Notes: a model not told the origin generated them from the sequence alone. DNA of 64,000 bases from Bog-473 sp963707835 (GCA_963707835.1 CAVPRI010000002.1:620001-684000); one strand, 5' to 3'. Positions 1 through 13,098 are shown, numbered from the stretch's first letter. Numbers and translations are program-made.

Positions 1-748
1 CCTTCTCGAGCGTTCCACACGCCACCTCGAGAGTGCGATGCGTCGGTGCCTTCTCGAACGTCTCGCGGAACGCATCGACCTCCACACCCAGCGCGTCGGC
101 GACGAACTGGATCTGGCCTGACCAGCTTGCCAAAATCGCTCCCGGTGTCGAGATCATGGGCGTGTAGGCCATTGGGCGACCAAAGCCCATGGCGTCCATC
201 ATGACCGAGGCCACCGGGTAGTCGTCGTAGAGCGCAATCTCATAGCTGTGCACTGAGCGCACCCGACTCGACTGGGTGGTCAGGAGAAGCGGCAGCTGAT
301 CGGCCGCAAACCCAGGTTCGATTCCTGATGCATAGAACGACGCTCCCCCTGCCTGCGCCGCGGCAGTCAGTTCCTCGCGCCGTTTCGGATCGTAGGCCGG
401 CGGGTACACGGCGCCCGTGAGGGTGGTGCACACCACGTTGATGCCCGCCTCGAGGAGGCGGGCCACGTCGGGTACGGCCGCGGCGTCGCGTTCCGGACCG
501 CTGGCTGCATAGACGATGCAATCCGGACGTAGCGCGATGAGCGACTCGGCGTCGTTCGTCGCCACGATGCCGATCGGCTCGGCATTGGCCAGGTCCCCGG
601 CATCACGGCCGATCTTGTCGGGCGAGTGCACCCATGCCCCGACCAGATCCAAACCTGGACGTCCGTGGATCGCCTGGATCGCTATCGACCCGATTCCCCC
701 GGTCGACCACACGATGACCCGCAACGGCTGCCTGCGCTCCAAGTGCAC
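1..748 (-). CDS. Dihydrodipicolinate reductase-like NAD(P)-dependent dehydrogenase (3' end off window)
   Basis: I read this by translating the complement of the window's left edge. After a short leader the protein has a Rossmann nucleotide-binding start (VIVWSTGGIGSIAI), and later PDCIVYAASGPE and GASFYASGIEPGFAAD. This pattern is that of the DapB-like family that includes 2,4-diaminopentanoate dehydrogenase, not of true lysine-pathway DapB. The best start is GTG at 748, preceded by GAAGAGGGG as Shine-Dalgarno. About 249 codons are visible and the C-terminus lies beyond base 1. It is co-oriented with the amidohydrolase at 848-2044, 99 bp upstream. The substrate is unknown. Confidence 0.75.
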   Translation of the reverse strand, partial: MHLERRQPLRVIVWSTGGIGSIAIQAIHGRPGLDLVGAWVHSPDKIGRDAGDLANAEPIGIVATNDAESLIALRPDCIVYAASGPERDAAAVPDVARLLEAGINVVCTTLTGAVYPPAYDPKRREELTAAAQAGGASFYASGIEPGFAADQLPLLLTTQSSRVRSVHSYEIALYDDYPVASVMMDAMGFGRPMAYTPMISTPGAILASWSGQIQFVADALGVEVDAFRETFEKAPTHRTLEVACGTLEK

Positions 749-847
749 CCCCTCTTCACATCCGATGACGCACCACTCATGTGCTCGTGCGCTCTGACGA
801 CGAGGCGAGCACCCGCCTTCCTCGGGCTGGGTTTCCCTCACCTCGCC

Positions 848-2044
848 TCATGCGGTCAGCTTCAGCACCTCGGCCAGATTGCCACCCATGACCCGGGCGA
901 TGTCCTCGTGCGCAAGCCCCTCGAGCATGTCCGCATAGCCGACCGGGTTGGCCAGCCCCTCCGGGTGGGGGTAGTCAGAACCGAAGAGCACCCGATCGCT
1001 GCCGACCAGATTGACGATGCCGACCGGGTCCTCCTCGTGGAAGGGATGGACCCACACCGTGCGCTTGAAAGCTTCGATCGGGTCCTCTTCGAAGAGGTGA
1101 GGGTTGTGCTCGTATTCCTTCTCGAATGCGTCGAAGAGTGGACGCACCCAGTTCGATCCGTTCTCGACCGGCAAGAACCGGAGCGAGGGGAATCGGGTGC
1201 TGAGGCCGTGCCCGACCACCGAAGCAAGGACGTCGAAGATCCCACGGTTCTGGTGGCGGACGATCTCCTCGAACGCGGTCCAGTTGGCGAACGGCAGGAA
1301 CTCACCACCTCGCCTCCCCTCCCACGTGTTGACGTACTTCGTCACGCCATCGTCAGATGCGTGGAGACCGACCGCGATGTCGGCCTCGACGACCTTCTCC
1401 CAGAAGGGATCGAATTCGGGGAGCGCGAATGAGCGAGGACCCTCGAAGCCGGGGACCGGAGCGGGCCGGATCAACACGATGCGGGCCCCGCGGCTGACGA
1501 CCCACTCGAGTTCCTCGATCGCTCGATCCACGATCGGCAATGTGATGACGGGCGTGGCAAAGATCCTGTCCGCGTAGTCGAAGGTCCATTGCTCGAACAT
1601 CCACTCATTCAGAGCGTGGACCACGGCATGCGTGGCCCGCGGGTCGTCGCTGAGGCGCTCCTCGAGCAGGCTCGCAAGCGTGGGCCACATGACGGCGCTG
1701 TGGATTCCCAGTTCGTCCATCAACCGAAGCCGCGGCTCGGGAGAGAAGTACGCGTCGGGCGAACGCATGGACTTTCCGAGGATCTCACGGCGTGACTTTC
1801 CCTCAGGATTGCCGCGACGGAAGTACTCCTCCTGGGCGCCGGGACGCGCCACGACCTCGAATGTCGGATTCGGGATGTAGTCCGAGACGACGTTGCGAAT
1901 GGCGATGCGAGTTCGTCCGGAGACGTCGAAGTACTTGATCAGACCGTCGTACTCCTTGGGCAAGAACTTGGTGAAGGCCTCGGCCGTCTCGTACATGTGA
2001 TTGTCGGCGTCGTTCACCGGGAAGTCGATCAGGACCTCGGACAT
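848..2044 (-). CDS. Amidohydrolase family (amidohydrolase_2) TIM-barrel hydrolase/decarboxylase
   Basis: A 398-residue protein beginning MSEVLIDFPVNDADNHMYE. The DADNH near the N-terminus stands where the family has its first metal-binding motif. GLHASD in the middle and FGSDYPHPEGL near the C-terminus match the later His and Asp ligands of the amidohydrolase_2 (ACMSD-like) superfamily. Members are metal-dependent hydrolases or non-oxidative decarboxylases. The start at 2044 was chosen because GAGGAGG precedes it at good spacing; a longer frame upstream has no such site. It lies divergent from the enoyl-CoA hydratase gene. The substrate cannot be read from sequence. Confidence 0.8.
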   Translation of the reverse strand: MSEVLIDFPVNDADNHMYETAEAFTKFLPKEYDGLIKYFDVSGRTRIAIRNVVSDYIPNPTFEVVARPGAQEEYFRRGNPEGKSRREILGKSMRSPDAYFSPEPRLRLMDELGIHSAVMWPTLASLLEERLSDDPRATHAVVHALNEWMFEQWTFDYADRIFATPVITLPIVDRAIEELEWVVSRGARIVLIRPAPVPGFEGPRSFALPEFDPFWEKVVEADIAVGLHASDDGVTKYVNTWEGRRGGEFLPFANWTAFEEIVRHQNRGIFDVLASVVGHGLSTRFPSLRFLPVENGSNWVRPLFDAFEKEYEHNPHLFEEDPIEAFKRTVWVHPFHEEDPVGIVNLVGSDRVLFGSDYPHPEGLANPVGYADMLEGLAHEDIARVMGGNLAEVLKLTA

Positions 2045-2201
2045 GGGTGCCCCTCCTCGCACACTGGTCCCGTTTGCGACACGCTGCACGCGTCGGCGCA
2101 CGTCGTCAGCCTCAGGACGCTTGGACAGAAAATGTGATTCACGAATAACCTATAGCGGTGGCGTTGCCCGTGTCGAGAGACCGAGTCTCCGGTGAGCCTT
2201 C

Positions 2202-2954
2202 GTGAGCGGCCATGTGCGCTACGAACGAGAGGGTCCCGTGGTCTGGGTCCCCATCGATTCCCCCGAGACCCGTAATGCCCTGAGCACGGGAATACGAGCC
2301 GGGCTCTGGGAGGCGACACGCCGGTTCAATGCCGAAGCGGACGCCAAGGTGCTGGTTCTCACGGGGATGGGAGACCGTGCGTTCTGCGCCGGAGCAGACC
2401 TCCGCGAGATGGCCGAAACCCGTCTCCAGGTACCACCAGCTGACTTTCTTCCGGTCTTCGGACAGAACATCGAGGTGCCCAAACCAACCAACGCTGCGGT
2501 CAACGGAGTGGCACTCGCAGGCGTGTTCCTCCTGGCACAAATGTGCGACCTCTGCGCCGCCGCAGACCATGCCCGATTCGCCATCACCGAGGTCAAAGTG
2601 GGTCGCGGCACCCCATGGGCGGCTCCCTTGCCATGGCTGCTGCCACCACGAATCGCGCTCGAACTGCTCATGGCCGGCGAACCACTGGACGCTGAACAGG
2701 CCTTACGCATGGGCCTGGTGAACCGAGTCGTGCCTGCGGACACCCTGCATGCGACGGCCCAGACCCTCGGCGAGACCATTGCCGCGAACGCACCGCTCTC
2801 GGTGGCGGCGGCCAAGCGCACCGTCTACCTCTCACGCCCCGACCACCTCGATGAGGCCGACCGGATCTGGGAGCCCGTCTACCGCAGTCTCGACGCCCAG
2901 GAAGGCCCCCGCGCCTTCCGCGACCGCCGACCCCCCCAACGGCGCGGTCAATGA
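2202..2954 (+). CDS. Enoyl-CoA hydratase/isomerase family protein
   Basis: A 250-residue crotonase-fold protein starting at GTG. It shows the oxyanion-hole signature DRAFCAGADLREMAE (about residues 64-78) and the second region ITEVKVGRGTPWAAP, followed by ALRMGLVNRVV, typical of enoyl-CoA hydratases. The family hydrates or isomerises 2-enoyl-CoA thioesters in the cytoplasm. Its stop codon overlaps the start of the AtuA-family gene by 4 bp (ATGA), so the two are probably translationally coupled and act in one pathway. Exact substrate unknown. Confidence 0.88.
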   Translation: MSGHVRYEREGPVVWVPIDSPETRNALSTGIRAGLWEATRRFNAEADAKVLVLTGMGDRAFCAGADLREMAETRLQVPPADFLPVFGQNIEVPKPTNAAVNGVALAGVFLLAQMCDLCAAADHARFAITEVKVGRGTPWAAPLPWLLPPRIALELLMAGEPLDAEQALRMGLVNRVVPADTLHATAQTLGETIAANAPLSVAAAKRTVYLSRPDHLDEADRIWEPVYRSLDAQEGPRAFRDRRPPQRRGQ

Positions 2955-4786
2955 GTTCTCGGCCGATTCGCATCGCCAACGTCTCTGGATTCCTCGGCGA
3001 TCGCTTCGACGCACCAGGCGAGATACTCGACGGGCCGACCAAGGTGGACGTCATCACTGGCGACTATCTGGCTGAGCTCACGATGCTGATCCTGGGAAAG
3101 CAGCAGGCCCGGGATCCCCGGGCCGGCTTTGCGGAGGTCTTCGCCCGGCAGATGGCAGAGGTCATGGCACGCCTCTTGTCCGGGGGAACCAAGGTCGTCA
3201 CCAATGCTGGCGGCCTCAACCCTCGGGGGTTGCGGGATCGCCTCCTGGCCGTCGCTGGGCAGCAAGGTCTGCGCCCTTCGATCGCCGTCGTCGAAGGTGA
3301 CGACCTCCGTGATCGGCTCCCTGACTTGCAGGCTTCAGGACTGGTCTCGCTGCGACACCTCGACACCGGCGAACCCCTTCCGACGCTCGGAGGTACCGCC
3401 ATGACGGCGAACGCCTATCTGGGCGGATGGGGCATCGCCGCCGCCCTCGAGGCGGGCGCGGACATCGTGGTGACGGGACGGGTCACGGACGCATCGCTGG
3501 CGCTCGGGCCGGCCGCCTGGTGGCACCGTTGGCAGACGGACGACTGGGATGCCTTGGCCGGTGCCGTGGTCGCCGGTCACGTGATCGAGTGTGGCGCGCA
3601 GGCAACGGGCGGGAACTACCCGTTTCCCGACGAACTCTCGGCCGGACTTCCAGGGTTCCCGATCGCGGAGGTCGCCGCAGACGGAACCTTCGTCGTCACC
3701 AAACAGGCTGGCACCGGCGGTGCGGTGACGACCGGGACCGTCACCGCGCAGCTCCTTTACGAGATTGCCGGCCCGGCCTACGCCAACCCGGATGTAACGG
3801 CCCACTTCGACACCCTCATGCTCGAACAGGCCGGCCCTGATCGTGTCCAGGTGAGCGGTGCACGAGGGACCCCGGCACCACGCTCCTTGAAGGTGGCGAT
3901 CAACCTCCCGGGAGGCTTCCGGAACACGATGACCATGGTGATCACCGGCCTCAATGTGGCTGAGAAGGCAGACCGGGCAACCGAGCAGCTCTTCGAGAGC
4001 TTGGGCGGACGGGAGCGATTCGACGCCGTCGACGTCCAGCTCCTGCGCACTGACCACCTTGATGCCCAGCTGAATGCGGAGGCGACCGCACACCTGCGCG
4101 TGACAGTGAAGAGCCAAGATGCGAGCATTGTGGGACGTCGTTTCTCCAACGAAGTGACGGCGCTGACGCTGCAGAGCTACGCGGGCTTCTTCACCACCAC
4201 ACCGCCGACGCCCGCCACCGAATACGGCGTCTACTGGCCGGTCCTGGTCTCGCGCGACACGGTCGAGCATACGGTGCTTCTCCCCGACGGCACGATGAAG
4301 CAGGTACCCGATCCCGTGCAAGCGCCGGCTAGCCCCACGATCGAGAACGATCCCGATCCCCTCGGCCCCTCGACGCCGATCCATCTCGATCGGCCCACTG
4401 AAGCGACGGTCCGGGCCCCGCTGGGCACGGTGTGCGGTGCCCGCTCGGGGGACAAGGGTGGCAACGCGAACGTCGGTGTCTGGTGCGCCACCGCCGACAC
4501 CTACGAGTGGCTCCGGGCATACTTCACGGCGGAGCGTGTCCACGAACTCCTCCCGGAGGCCTCGTCGCTGCGCATCGAGCGCTACGAACTCCCGAACCTG
4601 CGGGCGCTCAACTTCGTTATCGTCGGGTTGCTGGGTGAGGGCGTGGCGTCCAGCATCCGTGCCGACCCTCAGGCCAAGGGGCTTGGGGAATTCCTCCGTT
4701 CACGATCCGTGGAGCTCCCGGCTCGGTTCGTCCCGACGGAGGCCGATCACGCCCCCGGGGTGCGCGCAGGCACTGATCCGCGATAG
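2951..4786 (+). CDS. AtuA family (DUF1446) acyclic terpene utilization-like protein
   Basis: 611 residues. The N-terminal about 450 residues match the AtuA/DUF1446 family (RIANVSGFLGDR, VTNAGGLNPRGL, GADIVVTGRVTDASL). The C-terminal about 110 residues are the small AtuA-like domain (CGARSGDKGGNANVG). In Pseudomonas, AtuA belongs to the acyclic terpene utilization cluster, but its reaction is undefined. In actinobacteria the family is found with CoA-thioester enzymes. The start overlaps the upstream enoyl-CoA hydratase by 4 bp. The last 40 bp overlap the 3' end of the convergent LLM oxidoreductase gene. No biotin carboxylase or carboxyltransferase of a classic Atu cluster is in the window. Confidence 0.85.
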   Translation: MSSRPIRIANVSGFLGDRFDAPGEILDGPTKVDVITGDYLAELTMLILGKQQARDPRAGFAEVFARQMAEVMARLLSGGTKVVTNAGGLNPRGLRDRLLAVAGQQGLRPSIAVVEGDDLRDRLPDLQASGLVSLRHLDTGEPLPTLGGTAMTANAYLGGWGIAAALEAGADIVVTGRVTDASLALGPAAWWHRWQTDDWDALAGAVVAGHVIECGAQATGGNYPFPDELSAGLPGFPIAEVAADGTFVVTKQAGTGGAVTTGTVTAQLLYEIAGPAYANPDVTAHFDTLMLEQAGPDRVQVSGARGTPAPRSLKVAINLPGGFRNTMTMVITGLNVAEKADRATEQLFESLGGRERFDAVDVQLLRTDHLDAQLNAEATAHLRVTVKSQDASIVGRRFSNEVTALTLQSYAGFFTTTPPTPATEYGVYWPVLVSRDTVEHTVLLPDGTMKQVPDPVQAPASPTIENDPDPLGPSTPIHLDRPTEATVRAPLGTVCGARSGDKGGNANVGVWCATADTYEWLRAYFTAERVHELLPEASSLRIERYELPNLRALNFVIVGLLGEGVASSIRADPQAKGLGEFLRSRSVELPARFVPTEADHAPGVRAGTDPR

Positions 4787-5709
4787 GCCGGGATGACCTC
4801 CCGCCCGCACACGTCGACCATTTCGAGCAACGAGCTCGCACTGCGCGCATTGATCGACACCTTCATGTGCGCCACGCCCATGGCCTCGTACGCCTGAAGG
4901 CCTTCCACGGTCCGCTCTACCTGAGCCGTGATGTCGGGATCGTCGGCGTCGAGCCGCACGTCGACACGCTCGCCGTTCACGATGGCGAGCTGCCCGAAAT
5001 CCCGGTCGTGGCGATCGCAGGTGGCCCGGAGCCGGTCGAGCGACTCACCGAGCCGCGGCCGACCCATTCCCGCGGCAATCCACCCGTCGCCGATCCGAGC
5101 GGCACGATCGAGTGCGATGTCGCTGTGCCCACCCACCAGGATGGGAATTGGCCGCTGGACGGGGCGCGGATCGGGGTCGAGGGGAGGCACGTCGTAGTAG
5201 CTCCCGTGGAACTCCGCCACCTCTGATTCCGCGCACCACAGGGTCCGGAACAGGGCGATCATCTCCTCGCTCCGTGCTCCTCGATGGTCCCACGGGACAC
5301 CGAGTGCAGCGGCTTCCTCCGCCAACCACCCCACCCCAACACCCAGGACGAGACGCCCGCCCGAGTACAAATCGACGGAAGCCAGCTGGCGAGCATTGAG
5401 GAGCGGGTTGCGGAGCGGTAGCACCGCGATACCGGTGCAGATCTTCGCCGTCCGGGTCACGGCCGCCGCCACGGCAAGCGTGGTGTTCAACTCGAGATTC
5501 AGACCCATCGTCTTGCGCATGTTCTCGAACGACATGGCGCGTGGCTCGGCGAGGAGCGTGTAGTCGGACTCCATCACCTGGGGCACCACGAGATGGTCGG
5601 CCGTCCAGAGCCCGTCGAATCCGGCGGCATCGGCGGCACGACAGAACTCGACGACCAGTGTCGGGGTCGTGAGCTGACCGATGTGGGGGATCGATATCCC
5701 GATCTCCAT
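4747..5709 (-). CDS. LLM class F420-dependent oxidoreductase
   Basis: 320 residues with the luciferase-like TIM-barrel pattern: MEIGISIPHIGQ at the N-terminus, RAADAAGFDGLWTADHLV, the TGIAVLPLRNPL strand, and GGRLVLGVGVGW. This resembles the F420-type LLM subfamily of actinobacteria (Rv2161c-like). F420 use is inferred from family and phylum. A Shine-Dalgarno (GGGGAGGA) precedes the ATG. The gene is convergent with, and slightly overlaps, the AtuA-family gene. It is divergent from the hotdog gene at 5816. The likely role is oxidoreduction of a small hydrophobic substrate, perhaps in the same catabolic neighbourhood. Confidence 0.85.
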   Translation of the reverse strand: MEIGISIPHIGQLTTPTLVVEFCRAADAAGFDGLWTADHLVVPQVMESDYTLLAEPRAMSFENMRKTMGLNLELNTTLAVAAAVTRTAKICTGIAVLPLRNPLLNARQLASVDLYSGGRLVLGVGVGWLAEEAAALGVPWDHRGARSEEMIALFRTLWCAESEVAEFHGSYYDVPPLDPDPRPVQRPIPILVGGHSDIALDRAARIGDGWIAAGMGRPRLGESLDRLRATCDRHDRDFGQLAIVNGERVDVRLDADDPDITAQVERTVEGLQAYEAMGVAHMKVSINARSASSLLEMVDVCGREVIPAYRGSVPARTPGA

Positions 5710-5802
5710 GCTGTTCCTCCCCTTTGGCGCGCCCTCCGGCGGGGCGGCCGACCGACGCTATCCCAGGGGTGATTGCATCGGTGCCCTCTGCGGACCCGGT
5801 GC

Positions 5803-5808
5803 TAGCGT
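5803..5808 (+). promoter_or_regulatory. Candidate -10 element of the hotdog gene (near-leaderless)
   Basis: TAGCGT lies seven bases before the ATG at 5816 and no Shine-Dalgarno is present. This fits a leaderless or almost leaderless transcript, as at several other operon starts in this window. Confidence 0.45.
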
Positions 5809-5815
5809 CGAATGC

Positions 5816-6637
5816 ATGGCGAGTTCGGGACCGCCGGTCAGCGACACCCTTCAGGGCGCGTTCACGGGCAGCATGGACGACCTCGTGACCTACCGGTATG
5901 TCGGCTGTCGTTCCGAGATCACCGACCGTGACCACGCGACGGGCACCACGGCACTGCGGGCACACCTGCGCACTTCCCATTCGGTGTCGGGAGCGGCGCT
6001 CGCGGTGTCCATGCTGGACACCGCCGGCATCGTGGTGGACCGCGTCTTCATCCTCGGTCTCACCGAGATCGATCTCCAACTCTACGAGCCAGCCCTCGAC
6101 GTCCCGCTGCTGCGCACCTTCGGCCGCGTCACCCGGTGGGCTCGGACCCAGGTCTTCACTGAATGCCGCTTCGAGGACGCCCGACGGCCCGGACGCGTCA
6201 TCGGGATCGGCGCGGCCAACTGGTCCGTCGTGAGCTCGACACCCGAGGGGTTCGTCTACACCGACCCGGGACCCGGGCTCCCCGAGGGGCCGGGGACTCC
6301 CCCGATGCTCGACGCCTTCGAGCTCGTGCCGGCGGCTGAGGGCGGGTTCGTGCTGCCGGCGCTCTCGCCGCGCGTCGGGGCCGAGATCCTCCACCACGGC
6401 CCGATGCTCGTCGGGGTCGAGCAGAGCAGCCTCGAGGCGGCAGGCGACGTCGCCGGAACCGACGCACTTGCTCTGCGGTCCTGGACCATGCGGATCGTGA
6501 GGGCGGGACGCCGATCTCCCTTCTCCGCCCGCGCCGAGGTGCTCTCCGTGACCGATGACCTGGTCGGATGCCGGGCCGAGCTGACCGACGGCAACCGAGA
6601 CGCGATTGCCGTCGCCCACCTGACCTACCAGCGCTGA
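5816..6637 (+). CDS. Thioesterase-like (double-hotdog) protein
   Basis: 273 residues if translation starts at ATG 5816, after a TAGCGT -10-like element. Two halves each resemble a hotdog fold. The first holds SHSVSGAALAVSMLDTAG and ends near GIGAANWSVVS. The second runs from GAEILHHGPMLVGVEQSS to GCRAELTDGNRD, with a closing AVAHLTYQR typical of acyl-CoA thioesterase or dehydratase domains. No catalytic residue can be assigned with certainty. It is followed after 39 bp by the SnoaL-like gene, probably in one operon. A role in acyl-CoA handling beside the AtuA/enoyl-CoA hydratase pair is inferred. Confidence 0.6.
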   Translation: MASSGPPVSDTLQGAFTGSMDDLVTYRYVGCRSEITDRDHATGTTALRAHLRTSHSVSGAALAVSMLDTAGIVVDRVFILGLTEIDLQLYEPALDVPLLRTFGRVTRWARTQVFTECRFEDARRPGRVIGIGAANWSVVSSTPEGFVYTDPGPGLPEGPGTPPMLDAFELVPAAEGGFVLPALSPRVGAEILHHGPMLVGVEQSSLEAAGDVAGTDALALRSWTMRIVRAGRRSPFSARAEVLSVTDDLVGCRAELTDGNRDAIAVAHLTYQR

Positions 6638-6676
6638 AAGAACCGGCGCACCCCGCACGACCCGCCAGGAGTGACC

Positions 6677-7138
6677 ATGTCCACGACCGAGATCTGGGCC
6701 GAGAAGCTCGCCGTCCAAGAGACGATCAACCGCTACAGCGACGCCGCCAACCGGGCCGACTGGGACGCCCTCGAATCGTGTTACGCGCCCGAGAGCGTCT
6801 GGGAGGTCGTCGAACCTCTCAACCTCCGATTCGAAGGTCCGCGGGCAATCCGAGAAGGCATCGTCGGGCACATCGGCGGGCTCGACACCTTCATACAGAC
6901 CGTCCACAACACTGTGGTGACCCTCGACGGGAACGGAACGGCAAGCGCTCGCTCGACACTGCACGAGATCGTTCGGACCGACGGGACGGTCGACCTCATG
7001 CTGTGGGGAATCTCCTACGACGACTTGGTACGGATCGACGGGGACTGGAAATTCAGTCGACGGCGGTTCCACGGCGTGTTCGTGGACAGCTCCCCCATGA
7101 CCGGCCGGTGCACCACCCGGCGTGACGACCTCGAATGA
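6677..7138 (+). CDS. SnoaL-like / nuclear transport factor 2 family protein
   Basis: 153 residues starting at ATG 6677 with AGGAG six bases upstream; an in-frame GTG at 6671 overlaps this site and was not chosen. The pattern AVQETINRYSDAANRADWDAL followed by YAPESVWEV is the N-terminal helix and strand of SnoaL-like (NTF2-fold) proteins, which include small isomerases, hydratases and dehydratases. RRRFHGVFVDSSP marks the C-terminal strand. The function is not defined. It is the last gene before the rrn terminator and converges on the rRNA operon. Confidence 0.75.
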   Translation: MSTTEIWAEKLAVQETINRYSDAANRADWDALESCYAPESVWEVVEPLNLRFEGPRAIREGIVGHIGGLDTFIQTVHNTVVTLDGNGTASARSTLHEIVRTDGTVDLMLWGISYDDLVRIDGDWKFSRRRFHGVFVDSSPMTGRCTTRRDDLE

Positions 7139-7151
7139 TCGCAGCCTGAAA

Positions 7152-7196
7152 CGACGAGACCCCCTCGGCCGGAGCACGAGGGGGTCATCGTCTTGC
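7152..7196 (-). terminator. Hairpin terminator of the rrn operon
   Basis: GACCCCCTCG and CGAGGGGGTC form a perfect 10-bp stem, extended on both sides with a bulge by GACGA and TCGTC. It lies just past the 3' end of 5S. There is no strong U-tract. It may also stop transcripts from the convergent SnoaL-like gene. Confidence 0.75.
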
Positions 7197-7200
7197 GAAA

Positions 7201-7317
7201 TCCCGGCGGCGACCTACTCTCCCAGGGGGCCTCCCCCCAAGTACCATCGGCGCGGGCGGGCTTAACTGCCGTGTTCGGAATGGGAACGGGTGTTTCCCCG
7301 CCGCCATGGCCACCGGA
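7201..7317 (-). rRNA. rrf: 5S ribosomal RNA
   Basis: On the minus strand the sequence runs from GGCCATGGCGGCGGGGAAAC through the conserved CCGAACACGGCAGTTAAGC to GGGAGAGTAGGTCGCCGCC, the standard 5S layout. Ends are estimated by homology to about three bases. It is the last gene of the 16S-23S-5S operon. Confidence 0.93.
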
Positions 7318-7398
7318 AACCGTACGCTCGGGCGGTCGACCGGGCCCTCGAGGGCAGCAGTCCACACGCCTTCGCTGCGCCATGCGCAGCCCTGAGCG

Positions 7399-7417
7399 TT
7401 CCAAAGCGAACACGAGC
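7399..7417 (-). other. 3' arm of the 23S processing stem
   Basis: These 19 bases, just 3' of 23S, are complementary (18 Watson-Crick pairs and one G-U) to 10537-10555 just 5' of 23S. The pair forms the long stalk in which RNase III normally cuts pre-23S RNA. The rest of the 23S-5S spacer (7318-7422) shows no gene. Confidence 0.8.
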
Positions 7418-7422
7418 GGTTG

Positions 7423-10527
<3,105 letters not shown>

Positions 10528-10536
10528 AACAAAGAT

Positions 10537-10555
10537 GCTCGTGCTCGCTTTGGAA
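10537..10555 (-). other. 5' arm of the 23S processing stem
   Basis: Pairs with 7399-7417 across the 23S gene. The plus-strand segment is GCTCGTGCTCGCTTTGGAA; its partner differs only by a G-U wobble. Confidence 0.8.
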
Positions 10556-10715
10556 TTCTCAAGGTCCGGCACAGCGCATGCCGGATCGAGCTCGACGCCG
10601 GCACTCGAGAGCACGCGGTGTGAACAGCTGCCCGATCAGGGCATGCACGGGGTGAGCGGTCCGGACCGGCGCGAACGCGCCTCACGGACGTCACCGGGAA
10701 CGACCCCATGGGTCA

Positions 10716-10742
10716 CTCCCTCAAAACGGAACAGCGAGAGCC
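10716..10742 (-). other. 3' arm of the 16S processing stem
   Basis: 27 bases complementary to the leader at 12641-12667, with one mismatch and three G-U pairs. Together they make the RNase III-type stalk that frees pre-16S RNA. Confidence 0.8.
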
Positions 10743-10915
10743 CGGTTGACCACGCAGTGGACGGTCCGCGAAGGGCGGGCTCCAACGCTTCTCTCCCTGT
10801 GGTGCATGCACCCCTAGGAGACGTCGAAGGCGGCCGTTTCATCGGCCGGACTGCGAGAGCAACCGAGTAGCCAGTGTTCAACTGGGTAGTGGTCGGCAAG
10901 AATGCCGACAGCACT

Positions 10916-12448
<1,533 letters not shown>

Positions 12449-12640
12449 TCCAACCGGTTGAACTCCCAAGGGAGTTCTCCCAGCCGAGAATCAGAGAGTT
12501 GCCATGTTTTGACTCGAACCATGGCAACCACGAGCTCCAGCTCCCCGAGGGGATCCTGAGCCCGTGTGTACTGCGTTATTGACGTTCAACCCTTGCGATG
12601 CCGGCGAACCGGCCCGCACGGATTGCCCGCACTGGCTTTT

Positions 12641-12667
12641 GGCTCTCACTATTCCGTTTTCAAGGAG
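12641..12667 (-). other. 5' arm of the 16S processing stem in the rrn leader
   Basis: The leader RNA reads CUCCUUGAAAACGG then AAUAGUGAGAGCC. It pairs with 10716-10742 beyond the 16S 3' end. Three of the four differences between the arms are G-U compatible, which supports a real stem. Confidence 0.8.
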
Positions 12668-12798
12668 CGACCGGGCACACACCAGTCCAGCCGGTGTTGG
12701 TGCCGGGTTCCCGAGGGAGCACTCCGGACGGCACGAAACCGCCGAAGAATCTCCTTCTGCTGTCGGAGGGCCGAATCGGCCGTTCCGACGGGTTGTTC

Positions 12799-12828
12799 AC
12801 CCTAGCAGACACCATCAGGTGACGTCAA
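12799..12828 (-). promoter_or_regulatory. rrn promoter (TTGACG, 18 bp, TAGGGT)
   Basis: The minus strand carries TTGACG (12823-12828), an 18-bp spacer, and TAGGGT (12799-12804), a good housekeeping sigma-A promoter. It predicts a leader of about 345 nt before 16S, which contains the 16S processing arm. No second equally good promoter was seen between it and 16S. Confidence 0.8.
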
Positions 12829-12891
12829 CGCGAACGGCCCATCCTCGGAAAGTTCCGACGCTGACTCACTCCACTGTCGGCATCGATCGGC

Positions 12892-12993
12892 GTCGTGTGG
12901 CTCGGCCACCGCACAGAGTGTCGTGTGGCTCGGCCACCGGCGACAGAGTGTCGTGTGGCTCGGCCACCGCACAGAGTGTCGTGCGGCTCCACC
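12892..12993. repeat. Tandem 28/30-bp repeat with internal dyads, upstream of the rrn promoter
   Basis: Three full units (12892-12919, 12920-12949, 12950-12977) and a diverged partial unit (12978-12993). Each full unit holds the dyad GTGGCTCGGCCAC. The units abut with no spacer sequence, so this is not a CRISPR array. It begins about 64 bp upstream of the -35 of rrn. An upstream activator or operator array is possible but unproven. Confidence 0.75.
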
Positions 12994-13057
12994 CCGACAG
13001 CGTAGATGCCGCACGACCTGTGCCCGGTTCCCGCGGTCGCCGGGCAGCTGCACCCTC

Positions 13058-13098
13058 GGGTGGCATGCGGGGGGCCGGCGGCCCCCCGCATGCCACCC
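13058..13098 (-). terminator. 19-bp perfect hairpin between mpg and the rrn promoter
   Basis: GGGTGGCATGCGGGGGGCC (13058-13076) and its exact complement (13080-13098) flank a GGC loop. The position, about 150 bp past the mpg stop codon, suggests a terminator that insulates rrn, although no U-tract follows. Confidence 0.6.

Noticed and set aside
5045..7177. Long open frame of about 710 codons on the minus strand
   Set aside because: Antisense to the LLM, hotdog and SnoaL-like genes; no family motif, composition typical of a GC-rich shadow frame.
12892..12993. Possible short CRISPR array
   Set aside because: The 28-30-bp units directly abut without spacers and no cas gene is present.
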